Of a DNA stretch of 12,036 nt, positions 1 to 7,900 are shown in pieces. The translations under genes and the position numbers were made by a program. Numbering within the stretch: the first letter of the stretch is position 1; each line of letters starts with the position of its first letter. This stretch comes from Oscillospiraceae bacterium (lineage in GTDB: Bacteria > Bacillota > Clostridia > Oscillospirales > Ruminococcaceae). The notes below the pieces were generated by a model, which saw only the letters and a program-made list of their open reading frames with translations, made no database searches and had not been told where the DNA came from. The stretch lies in the NCBI GenBank assembly GCA_018055565.1, contig JAGPHI010000010.1, forward strand, positions 1 to 12,036, given 5' to 3'.

Positions 1-1
1 G

Positions 2-289
2 CAAACAGATTGGCCGTATGAAGAAAAACCCACTGTCAGCATCGGCGTGAGCTATTATCCAAAGCACGCCAGTGATTTTTTGCGGCTGTATGCCTGTGCA
101 GACAGCGCGCTATATCAAGCGAAAGCGTCCGGCAAACGCAGCGTTGCGGAATTTGACGAAAAGCGTTTGGGCGGCGTGTGCCAATCCTTTACGCACGCAA
201 AAAACGCAGCGCAAGCAAAATATACAGCGCAGGCCGACAGCGCCGAAAACGCCGAAAGCGCCAATAGCGCAGCGCAAAAAACCAATTAA
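2..289 (+). CDS. C-terminal end of a GGDEF diguanylate cyclase (5' end outside window)
   Basis: Reading from base 2, the frame is open from the window edge to a TAA at 287-289, so the gene is cut by the window and its start is not visible. The visible part carries the end of a GGDEF domain: TVSIGVSYYP (the beta strand after the active-site half), then a helix with the family signature ADSALYQAKASGKRS, followed by EFDE. GGDEF domains condense two GTP into cyclic di-GMP. The GGDEF motif itself and any sensor domains lie upstream, so catalytic competence cannot be judged. After the domain comes an unusual tail of about 45 residues rich in Ala, Gln, Ser and Asn, probably disordered. The gene converges on the chemoreceptor gene, with a shared terminator in between. 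A GTG at 47 is only an internal Val codon and not a start. Confidence 0.85.
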   Translation, partial: QTDWPYEEKPTVSIGVSYYPKHASDFLRLYACADSALYQAKASGKRSVAEFDEKRLGGVCQSFTHAKNAAQAKYTAQADSAENAESANSAAQKTN

Positions 290-359
290 GCATACGATGT
301 TGATAAGGCGCGTGCAGGCGCAGGCGATAGCACGATAAAGCGCCAATAAAACCAACAAA

Positions 360-399
360 AAAAGGGCTATCAAACAAGCGTTTGTTTGATAGCCCTTTT
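360..399. terminator. Bidirectional intrinsic terminator between convergent genes
   Basis: An 18-bp perfect stem (arms 360-377 and 382-399, starting AAAAGGGCTATC) closes a 4-base loop GCGT. Read on the minus strand, the CCC of the stem is followed by seven T, which suits termination of the chemoreceptor gene. On the plus strand the run is four T, so it can also end the GGDEF gene. It sits between the two stop codons. Confidence 0.9.
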
Positions 400-460
400 G
401 CTGTATAGATGGCTTTTCGTGTTTGTTTTGCCATATGGGGCGGCTTTGCAGGCGAATGGT

Positions 461-2149
461 TTACACCAAAAGCTCCTGCGGCAAATCCTTTGCCACAAAG
501 CCGCTCAAAATGCTGTCCAGCATTTCGGCCTGGCCGGAAAGCTCCTCAGAGGCAGCAGCCGATTCCTCGGCTGTGGCGGAATTGGTTTGCACCACTTCGG
601 ATACTTGCCCAATGCCCGTTGTCACTTCGCTTAAAAGCCGCGCCTGCTCTTCGGTGGCCTCGCGGATTTGCACAATAAAATCGGCGGTTTCCTGCGCGCC
701 AGACACCACGGCATTCAAATCCTTTGCGGTAAGCTCGGTAAGCGTTACGCCGGAATTTACAGACATAACGGATGCTTCAATCAGTGCGGTGGTGTTTTTG
801 GCGGCTTCGCTGGATTTGGTGGCAAGGTTGCGCACTTCATCGGCCACCACGGCAAAGCCCTTGCCCGCGGCGCCTGCGCGTGCAGCCTCCACAGCCGCGT
901 TCAGCGCAAGGATATTGGTTTGGAATGCAATATCCTCAATGGTTTTAATAATTTTGCTGATTTCCAAAGAGGAAGTATTGATATCCGCCATAGCGGCGCG
1001 CAGCTTGTTCATCTGCTCGTTGGAATCGGCAATGGCGGCGTTGGCCCCTTGCGACATCTCGTCGGCTTTGCGCGTGTTCACGGCGTTAATTTTTACATGC
1101 TCGTTCACTTCGGTGATGGTGGCCAGCAGCTCTTGCAGGCTGGCTGCCTGTTCGGTGGCGCCGCGCGCAAGCACCTGTGCGTTATCCGATACCTGCTCGG
1201 CGCTGTTGGTAACTACGCTGGAGGTTTGCTCTAAATTTTTAATCGTTTTGCTCATGGATATGATAAAGCGCGTAATGGAATCCTCGATGTTTTTAAAATC
1301 ACCGATAAAGGGCTTTGCGGGCGCAAGGTCAAAATTGCCCGTTGCCATTGAGGCCATTGCACGGTCAATATCCATAATATAGTCATGCAGTGTGGCGGTG
1401 GAGGAGCGCATGGCGTCTGCCAGCTTGCCCACGCTGTCTTTGGATTGGTATGTAATTTCGGCGCGCAAATTACCCTTTGCCATTTCTTCGGCCGCATTTT
1501 GAATTTCGGCCAGCGGGCGCACAATGCTGTCGGTTAAACGCAGCGAAAGCACCACACTGCCAACGGCAATCAAAAGCGTTGCCGCCAAGCTAAAAATGCA
1601 AAGCATATTGGTAAGGGCGGTGCCCTGCGCCACAGTTTCGGCGGTAAGCGTGTCAATTTTATCGCTGATGGATTGCTCGGCTTCCATCAAGGCAACAAGC
1701 TGCGGCTTGTCGGCCACAATCATTTTAGCGGCCGCCATGTTATCGGTTTTCGCCGTTTCAGCAATTTTATCGCTGCTGGCGCTCCATGCGGTAAGCGTTT
1801 CAATGTAAGAGGTAATGCCAATGCCATAGTCGCCCGCAAAGGGGCGCAGCACTTCGATGCACGCCATCATGATTTTTTTGGAGTGCTCATATTCCTTGAT
1901 GTGCCCGTCGATTGTAACGGGGTCGCTGGTCATGGCAAGGTCGCGCAAAATGCGCGCGGTGTTGTTAATTTCAATGCTGCTGCTTTTCACGGTGGTTGCA
2001 ATGGTCATTTCGTTTTCCACAAAAGCATTAAAGCTGATGTTTTTTTGCTGCAAGCCCACAATGGAGGCCAAAAGCATTCCCAAAAATACAAGAATTATCA
2101 CAGCAAACGAGCCAACAAGGCGGGTTTTGATTTTCAGCTTTTTAAACAT
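461..2149 (-). CDS. Methyl-accepting chemotaxis protein, transmembrane, 562 aa
   Basis: This is a chemoreceptor that would signal to a CheA/CheW array at the membrane. In order: TM1 at about residues 13-33; an all-helical extracellular region (about 34-182) of the four-helix-bundle size; TM2 at about 183-204; a HAMP domain at about 205-257 ([11 protein letters not shown]); a second HAMP-like segment at about 257-300 (MATGNFDL); and a long coiled-coil signalling domain to about 550. The hairpin tip is clear at about 404-442 ([20 protein letters not shown], then [16 protein letters not shown]). Candidate methylation regions are near 333-345 and 525-540 ([11 protein letters not shown]). The chain ends DLPQELLV, with no CheR-binding NWETF-type pentapeptide. 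The ATG at 2149 is preceded by AGAGGAGAA at a good distance. The ligand is unknown. No other che or flagellar gene is in the window, so this looks like an orphan receptor transcribed alone and ended by the terminator at 360-399. Confidence 0.96.
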   Translation of the reverse strand: MFKKLKIKTRLVGSFAVIILVFLGMLLASIVGLQQKNISFNAFVENEMTIATTVKSSSIEINNTARILRDLAMTSDPVTIDGHIKEYEHSKKIMMACIEVLRPFAGDYGIGITSYIETLTAWSASSDKIAETAKTDNMAAAKMIVADKPQLVALMEAEQSISDKIDTLTAETVAQGTALTNMLCIFSLAATLLIAVGSVVLSLRLTDSIVRPLAEIQNAAEEMAKGNLRAEITYQSKDSVGKLADAMRSSTATLHDYIMDIDRAMASMATGNFDLAPAKPFIGDFKNIEDSITRFIISMSKTIKNLEQTSSVVTNSAEQVSDNAQVLARGATEQAASLQELLATITEVNEHVKINAVNTRKADEMSQGANAAIADSNEQMNKLRAAMADINTSSLEISKIIKTIEDIAFQTNILALNAAVEAARAGAAGKGFAVVADEVRNLATKSSEAAKNTTALIEASVMSVNSGVTLTELTAKDLNAVVSGAQETADFIVQIREATEEQARLLSEVTTGIGQVSEVVQTNSATAEESAAASEELSGQAEMLDSILSGFVAKDLPQELLV

Positions 2150-2214
2150 AAAAATTCTCCTCTACATTACCGAATCGTACGACGATACAATATTCGACTA
2201 TTCGTACTTTAAGA

Positions 2215-2241
2215 ATAATATGCGCATCGTTGCTTTGTCAA
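2215..2241 (-). promoter_or_regulatory. Candidate sigma-A promoter for the chemoreceptor gene
   Basis: On the minus strand there is a perfect TTGACA (2241-2236) followed by TATTAT (2220-2215). The 15-base spacer is shorter than the usual 17. It lies about 65 bases upstream of the chemoreceptor ATG. The -35 box is convincing; the exact -10 box is less so, since TTATTC two bases further on would give the ideal spacing but a poorer match. Confidence 0.5.
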
Positions 2242-2333
2242 GGATAAAACGCAAAAAAATTGTAAAAACCTGCCGAAATATCCACAAAAAATACAGTTTT
2301 ACACCAAAATATATAGAAATTGGCATTTTGATA

Positions 2334-2342
2334 TGCTATACT
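2334..2342 (+). promoter_or_regulatory. Candidate extended -10 promoter for the acyltransferase gene
   Basis: TGCTATACT matches an extended -10 element (TGn followed by TATACT at 2337-2342), 39 bases upstream of the GTG start. No good -35 box lies 17 bases upstream; TTGGCA at 2320-2325 is only 11 bases away. This would drive the acyltransferase gene and perhaps the three following genes. Confidence 0.4.
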
Positions 2343-2364
2343 GTGTTTAAACGCTTGGCAAATT

Positions 2365-2371
2365 GGAGGGG
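2365..2371 (+). promoter_or_regulatory. Ribosome binding site that fixes the GTG start of the MBOAT gene
   Basis: GGAGGGG lies 10 bases before GTG at 2382. The frame is open much further upstream, through the divergent promoter region and into sequence antisense to the chemoreceptor gene. The ATG at 2406 is too far (34 bases) from this site. Confidence 0.8.
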
Positions 2372-2381
2372 CATACATACC

Positions 2382-3848
2382 GTGCTGTTTAATTCGTTGT
2401 CATATATGGTGTTTCTGCCGCTTGTCGTTGCGGCCTTTTTTGCGTTGCCGCAGCGTTTTCGCTGGGTGTGCCTTTTGGCGTTCAGCTATTTCTTTTATAT
2501 GTCGTGGAATCCCAATTTAATTGTGCTGATTGCATTTACCACGCTGACAAGCTTTGTCAGCGCGCGCATCATCGAAAGCACGGCTTCGCGCGGCGTTGCA
2601 AGGGCAGCGCTGGTTGTGGGCATTGTGTTGAGCTTGGCTTGCTTATTCTTTTTTAAATATTTTAATTTCTTTTCTGAAAGTGTTTTTGCGCTTTCGCGCA
2701 TGCTGGGCTTTAGCGTGCAGCCCCTTACGCTGCAATTGCTTTTGCCGGTTGGCATCAGCTTTTATACCTTTCAAACGCTTAGCTACGTTATCGATGTGTA
2801 TAAAGGCAAGCTTGCAGCAGAACGGCATTTGGGTATTTATGCGCTGTATGTTAGCTTTTTTCCGCAGCTTGTGGCAGGCCCTATCGAGCGCGCTACCGCG
2901 CTTTTGCCCCAATTTCGCATGACCCAGCATTTTTCCTCGGCGCGTTTATCCGAGGGGCTGCGGCAGATAATAGTGGGCATGTTTAAAAAAGTGGTTATCG
3001 CAGATTTTGCGGCAAAATACGTTAATTTGGTTTATAACGATATCAGCGGCTTTGGCGGTTTATCCATCATTTTGGCCACCTTGCTGTTTACCGTGCAAAT
3101 TTATTGCGATTTTTCTGGCTATTCCGAAATTGCGATCGGTTCTGCCAAAATTTTGGGTTTTGATTTGATGCAAAACTTTAAAAGCCCGTATTTTGCCAAA
3201 AGCATGAAAGAGTTTTGGCGCCGCTGGCATATCTCGCTGTCCACATGGTTTAGCGATTATATCTATATCCCGCTTGGCGGCAGCCGTGTGTCAAAGCCGC
3301 GCTATATTTTTAATATCATTCTTACCTTTTTGCTTTCGGGCCTTTGGCATGGCGCGGCATGGACGTTTGTGCTTTGGGGGCTGTATCACGGCGTGCTGCT
3401 TGCGGCAGAAAGCTTTTATTTAAAACGGCTTGATGCATATGTCAGTGCGCTTTCGCCCCGTGCCCGCTCGTTTGTAAATGCTTTGCGCACGCTGTTTACC
3501 TTTGCGCTTGTAAATGTGGGATGGGTTATCTTTCGTGCAAACAGCCTTGCGGATTTGGGCACGATTTTTGCCAATATTACGCATGGGCTGAATGTATTTC
3601 GCTTGCCCACCTATCTTGCCCTTATTGGCCTTACCACCCCCGCGATGTGGATGCTGGCTTGCATGCTTTTGTTTTTGCTTGTGTATGACGCATATGCGTA
3701 TTATAAAGAAAGCCCCCTGTGCTGGATTGTGCGGCAAAAGCCTGCCGTGCGCTATGCAGCGTATTATGTTTTGTCTACGGCGGCACTGATTGGGCTTTTA
3801 TCTGTGCCGATTGGCGCTGCGGCGGATTTTATTTATTTTCAGTTTTAG
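2382..3848 (+). CDS. MBOAT-family O-acyltransferase (AlgI/DltB type), 488 aa
   Basis: This is a polytopic membrane protein of the MBOAT family. Members of the AlgI/DltB group pass acyl groups, usually acetyl, across the membrane for transfer onto an exported polymer such as alginate, cellulose, peptidoglycan or teichoic acid. The N-terminus LFNSLSYMVFLPLV is the canonical beginning of this group and supports the GTG start. Other hallmarks are FFPQLVAGPIERA (about 159-171), YCDFSGYSEIAIG (about 241-253), FWRRWHISLSTW with His283, and LLSGLWHGAAW with His323. The two histidines correspond to the conserved His pair of AlgI, and His323 is the presumed catalytic residue. FRAN near 384-387 and the end FIYFQF are also typical. 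Length is normal for the family. The next gene, 41 bases downstream, encodes an extracytoplasmic SGNH protein, which is the usual partner. The acceptor polymer cannot be told from this window. Family assignment is near certain; substrate is open. Confidence 0.95.
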   Translation: MLFNSLSYMVFLPLVVAAFFALPQRFRWVCLLAFSYFFYMSWNPNLIVLIAFTTLTSFVSARIIESTASRGVARAALVVGIVLSLACLFFFKYFNFFSESVFALSRMLGFSVQPLTLQLLLPVGISFYTFQTLSYVIDVYKGKLAAERHLGIYALYVSFFPQLVAGPIERATALLPQFRMTQHFSSARLSEGLRQIIVGMFKKVVIADFAAKYVNLVYNDISGFGGLSIILATLLFTVQIYCDFSGYSEIAIGSAKILGFDLMQNFKSPYFAKSMKEFWRRWHISLSTWFSDYIYIPLGGSRVSKPRYIFNIILTFLLSGLWHGAAWTFVLWGLYHGVLLAAESFYLKRLDAYVSALSPRARSFVNALRTLFTFALVNVGWVIFRANSLADLGTIFANITHGLNVFRLPTYLALIGLTTPAMWMLACMLLFLLVYDAYAYYKESPLCWIVRQKPAVRYAAYYVLSTAALIGLLSVPIGAAADFIYFQF

Positions 3849-3889
3849 CGATACGCGCCCGACAGTAAATTACAAAAGGAAACGGCAAA

Positions 3890-4816
3890 ATGAAACAGTA
3901 TTGTATTAAATTTCTTGCATTTGTGTTGGCGCTTTGTGTCGTTCCGGCAATGTTTTTTGTTTATGTGCAAAGCAAGCCCAATATCTATGCCGACAGCTTG
4001 CTTGGCACAGTGCGCTATAAAGTGGAGCTTATACGCGATACGCCCTCGCCGCGCATTATTCTTGTGGGCGGCTCCTCAAGCCCCTATGGCACCGTTACGG
4101 CCGATTTTGAAAAGGCGTTTGGCATGCCATGTATCAATGTGGGCGTTACGGCATATTTTGGCGTGGATTACTACATCTCGATGCTCAATAAATATACGCG
4201 AGCAGGCGACATTGTGATATTTGCGCCGGAGCATATTTCTCTTCGCGCGCAAAATGTGGATTATAACACCCTGTGGTTTGCCATCGGCAATCACAGCCCG
4301 AGCCTCGCGCTGGTGCCGCTGCGCTATTATCCGGGCATGGCGTTTTCGTATTTATCCTACGCAAAAGAAAAGCTGGAAATTCTTTCGTGGGGCGAGGGGA
4401 AAAACGAACGGCATAAGGATTTTGGGCCAAACGGCGATGTGATTACCCAGCGCACAACACTGCTGGAAAGCGGATATAACCGCGATGATATCGTGACGCT
4501 GAATGGCGACACCCCTTGCAATAAAACGATGCGCGTGCTGAATCGCTATTATCGCAAGGCGCAAAAGAACGGTGTTCGCACATTTTTTGCCTTTGCACCG
4601 CTGGATGTGCTTGCGGTAACAAGCACCGAAGAAGAGATTGCGGCATATGAAGCCGCCATTGTTGACAAGCTGGATATGCCCGTTTTAGGAACGGTAAAGC
4701 AGCATTTGTTTGGCGGCGAATATTTTTACGATTCCAATAATCACCTGACCAGCGAGGGCGCGAAAGCCAATACCGCGCTGCTGATAGAGGCGCTTTCAAA
4801 CGCATTGCAAACGTAA
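3890..4816 (+). CDS. Membrane-anchored SGNH-fold protein, presumed acyltransferase partner, 308 aa
   Basis: The N-terminus (KFLAFVLALCVVPAMFFVY, about 7-25) is an uncleaved signal-anchor or signal peptide, placing the rest outside the membrane. SGNH hydrolase/acyltransferase blocks can be seen: block I as ILVGGSSSPYG with presumed nucleophile Ser62; block II as INVGVTAYFG (Asn83, Gly85); a beta strand ending FAPEH near 111-115; and block V as YDSNNHLTSEGA with Asp281 and His285. Three residues separate Asp and His, instead of the two in the classic DxxH. HL-x-x-EG after an Asp is common in the SGNH partners of MBOAT proteins. By analogy with AlgJ/AlgX or PatB, it would accept or transfer the acyl group delivered by the MBOAT protein onto an extracellular glycan; an esterase role is the alternative. 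The ATG at 3890 has AAAAGGAAA just upstream. It is very likely co-transcribed with the MBOAT gene. Confidence 0.88.
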   Translation: MKQYCIKFLAFVLALCVVPAMFFVYVQSKPNIYADSLLGTVRYKVELIRDTPSPRIILVGGSSSPYGTVTADFEKAFGMPCINVGVTAYFGVDYYISMLNKYTRAGDIVIFAPEHISLRAQNVDYNTLWFAIGNHSPSLALVPLRYYPGMAFSYLSYAKEKLEILSWGEGKNERHKDFGPNGDVITQRTTLLESGYNRDDIVTLNGDTPCNKTMRVLNRYYRKAQKNGVRTFFAFAPLDVLAVTSTEEEIAAYEAAIVDKLDMPVLGTVKQHLFGGEYFYDSNNHLTSEGAKANTALLIEALSNALQT

Positions 4817-4934
4817 CAAGGCAAGCTGCGGGCATTGCGCGCAAAACGTGCATTCTTGCACCCAAATAGCATTTGCAAACAGGCATTACGGTATAAACAT
4901 CCCATTCGGCATGCAATGCCGGCAAGGACAATCG

Positions 4935-4947
4935 GTCAAAATTTGAC
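4935..4947. promoter_or_regulatory. 13-bp palindrome just upstream of the large cyclase gene
   Basis: GTCAAA-A-TTTGAC is a perfect dyad around a single central A, ending three bases before the ribosome binding site of the cyclase gene. The one-base centre rules out a normal RNA hairpin, so a protein operator is the better reading. The rest of the 147-base gap from 4817 holds a 10-bp palindrome TTGCGCGCAA (4835-4844), a small hairpin GTGCA/TGCAC (4848-4861) and a hairpin CGGCAT/ATGCCG (4907-4921). None has a T run, and I see no convincing promoter. Confidence 0.4.
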
Positions 4948-4950
4948 AGC

Positions 4951-4956
4951 GAGGGG
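4951..4956 (+). promoter_or_regulatory. Ribosome binding site that fixes the ATG start of the large cyclase gene
   Basis: GAGGGG lies seven bases before ATG at 4964. The frame is open further upstream to a TTG at 4835, but that start has no ribosome binding site and would add 43 residues that do not resemble a domain. The NTF2-like domain begins right after the ATG at 4964. Confidence 0.85.
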
Positions 4957-4963
4957 TATTGAG

Positions 4964-7900
4964 ATGGATACAAATGCACAAAGCTTTGCCGATAACGCAA
5001 TTGCGTTTACAAAACAGTTTTATCACAGCTATTTGGAGGAACGCGATTTTGCGCGTTGCCTTACGATGTTTGCGCCCGAAGTTACGTGGATTGGCACGGG
5101 CGCGCAAGAGGTGTGCCATTCCATCGAGGATGCAAAGCGGCTTTTGGCGCAGGAAGCGGCTTCGTGGGACGGGCACTTTTTAATCACAGGCGAAAGCTAT
5201 CAAGTGGTGCCTTTGCAAGCGGGCATATGCAATGTGTATGGCGAAATGCATCTTGTAGAGGATGGCCCCGACGACGCGCTGCTTTTATCTGTATCGGCGC
5301 GCTTTTCTGTTTTGCTGCGCCAAGAAAATGCACAGTTTTTGCTTGTGCATATGCATTTTTCACTGCCCAATTCCGAGCAAAAATCCGATGAGTTTATCCA
5401 TAAAACAATGGTAGAGGATTATAATGCCCAGCTCGAACAAAAGCTTGCCGAGCGCTCGATGCTTTTGCGCAACAAAACGCACGAAATGGAGCTTTTGGCC
5501 GATAATATTTACGGCGGTGTAGAAATTTGCCTTTTGGATGAGGCGCTTACGGTGCAATATGCCAGCGTAGGCTTTGAAAAACTAACGGGCTACACGGCAA
5601 ACGCGCTGAATGCAATTGGCGGCCATATGGCCATTATGCTGCCGGGCGAAGGGGCAACGCACAAAGCAGAGGTGCTGCGCCAGGTGGCCGCAACAGGCCA
5701 TTTTACAATGCAATATCGCATCCGCCACAAGGACGGCAGGCTTTTATGGGTGCAGGATCAAGGCGTGGATTTAACAGAGCAAGGCGGCCCCGCGCGCGTG
5801 CAAAGCATTTTGGTGGATATTACCGCGCAAAAAGACACCGAAGCGCAGCTGCGCCTTGTGCAAAAACGATACGAAATTGCGATGGCGGCCTCGGAAGTAA
5901 CGATGTTTGAATACAATGTTGAAACGCGCCAGCTTACGCTGTTTGAGCGTGATGCGGAGTTTTACGGCGTGTCCAAAGTGGTGGAAAACGGCAGCGAAAC
6001 ATTTGTGAAAACCGGCATTATCGCGCCGGAGCATGCAGCCGATTATCTTGCGATGTATCGCAAAATCCACGAGGGTGCACCCACGGCAAGCTGCCGTGTT
6101 TCGTCGCGGGATATCAATGGCGTTGCCCACGATTTTGAGCTGACGTTTACAAATATTTTTAACGATGAGGGCAAGCCCGTGCGCGCGATTGGCGTGCGGC
6201 GGGATGTGTCGCTGCAACGCAAGCTGGCAAAGGAAATCGAATATGCCAACACACTTGCCACAGGCCAGCGCGTGGCCTTTGAAGCAAATTTAACAAGAGA
6301 TACATTAATCAATGTAAACGAGGAATGGCGCGCCGCAGAGGGCGTGGGCGACTGCAAAACCCTTTCGGCCTTGATGGACAAGCGCATGCAGCAGCTGCAA
6401 CCGGAATATGGCGAAGCGCTGAAAAGCATTTTCAGCCTTGAGCGTGCACAAAAGGCGCTGGAGCTGGGGCAAAGGCAAATTTATTGCGAGTATCAGCTGC
6501 GTGACGAGGCAAGGTCCTCGCTTTGGTATCGCTCGCGCGCAAGCTTTGTGCGCGATGGCGCTTCGGGTGATGTGTTTGCGCGCTGCTATATCACAGATGT
6601 CACAGCCATTAAAGAAAAAGAGAAAAAATCCAAAGAAGAGCAGCGCTATTACGAGGCGATGCGTGCAAAATCGGTTGAAGCGTATACCGCCAATCTTACG
6701 AAAGATCAGCTTTTGTCCGGCTTTGATTACCCGCGCGATTTTTTGGGCATGCAGGACGAAACAAGCTACACCAAGCTGCAAAAGGCAGCGCTGAAAAATT
6801 TGGTGCATCCGGAGGACCAAGCGCGCCTTAGCAAAATCTTAACTTGCGCCAACATTATTGCTTCTTTTAAATCCGGCGTGCGGGAATTAACGTTGGAATA
6901 TCGCGCTTGCTCTGTGCAGGAGTTTTATTGGATGCGCACCACAGCACATATCTATAAAGAAAGCGAATCGGGCGATGTGTGCGCCATGTTCTTCATCGAA
7001 GACATAAACGAAATAAAAACAGCGCAGCTGGACATCGCCTATAAAGCAGAGCATGATTTACTGACCGGCCTTTACAATAAAATCAATACGCAAAAACAGA
7101 TTGACGATTTTTTACAAAGCGCAGAGGGAAAAGCCGGCAAGCATGCATTTTTTATTCTGGATATAGATTATTTTAAAGGCATTAACGATAATTTTGGCCA
7201 TGCCTTTGGCGATGCAGTGCTTTCGCAAATTGCCGCAAAAATTAAAGACCTTTTCCGCGACATAGATGTTTTGGGGCGCATAGGTGGCGACGAATTTGTG
7301 GTGCTGATGAAAAATGTGCGCGGCCCCAAAATTGTGCAGATGAAAGCCAAAGAAATGTGCGAGCGCATTGCCGACAGCTACACAAAAGGCACCGAAACAC
7401 ATAGAGTGTCGGCCAGTGTGGGCGTTACCTATTATCCTGAAAACGGCACCACATACGACACGCTGTATCAAAATGCCGATACCGCGCTATACAGTGCAAA
7501 GGAAAACGGGCGCAATTGCTACGCGGTGTACGTGCCACAAATGGGCAGCAAAATCCGCGCAGAAGGCGAGATGGACAGCAGCGAATACGAGCTGGATACG
7601 CTGGACGCCAATATTGCGCAGCACGTGTTTCGCATTATTTATGAATCGGATGACAAAAATGCCGCGCTCAATGCGGTGCTAGAGCTGGTGGGCAAATATT
7701 ATCGTGCCAGCCGCGCGTATATTTTTGAACAAAACGAAAGCGGCACAGCCGTGTGCTGCACCTTTGAATGGTGCCGCGATGACATAGCGCCGCAAATTAA
7801 AGAGCTGCACTCGGTGCCGTATTCCGTCATTGGCGATTATCAAACAAATTTTGATGAAAACGGAATTTTTGCGATGTTGGATATCCATAAAGTGTCGCAG

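Noticed and set aside
423..1382. A 319-residue open frame on the + strand
   Set aside because: It is antisense to the chemoreceptor gene, has Ser/Ala/Ile-rich low-information sequence, and no ribosome binding site. Codon bias of the true gene keeps the opposite frame open.
2150..2240. Sigma-28 type motility promoter for the chemoreceptor gene
   Set aside because: TAAAGT and a GTCGAATA-like word occur on the minus strand, but with far too little spacing. The TTGACA-based promoter fits better.
1857..2381. A longer N-terminus for the MBOAT gene
   Set aside because: The extension runs antisense to the chemoreceptor gene and through both promoters. GGAGGGG at 2365-2371 and the canonical LFNSL start point to GTG 2382.
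4873..4897. Promoter TTGCAA/TATAAA upstream of the large cyclase
   Set aside because: The spacer is only 13 bases, and no alternative -35 box gives proper spacing to this TATAAA.
4835..4963. TTG start adding 43 residues to the large cyclase
   Set aside because: No ribosome binding site and no domain-like sequence. GAGGGG before ATG 4964 is clear.
4443..5000. A 185-residue minus-strand open frame across the SGNH/cyclase junction
   Set aside because: It overlaps two well-supported genes in antisense and has no recognisable domain or ribosome binding site.
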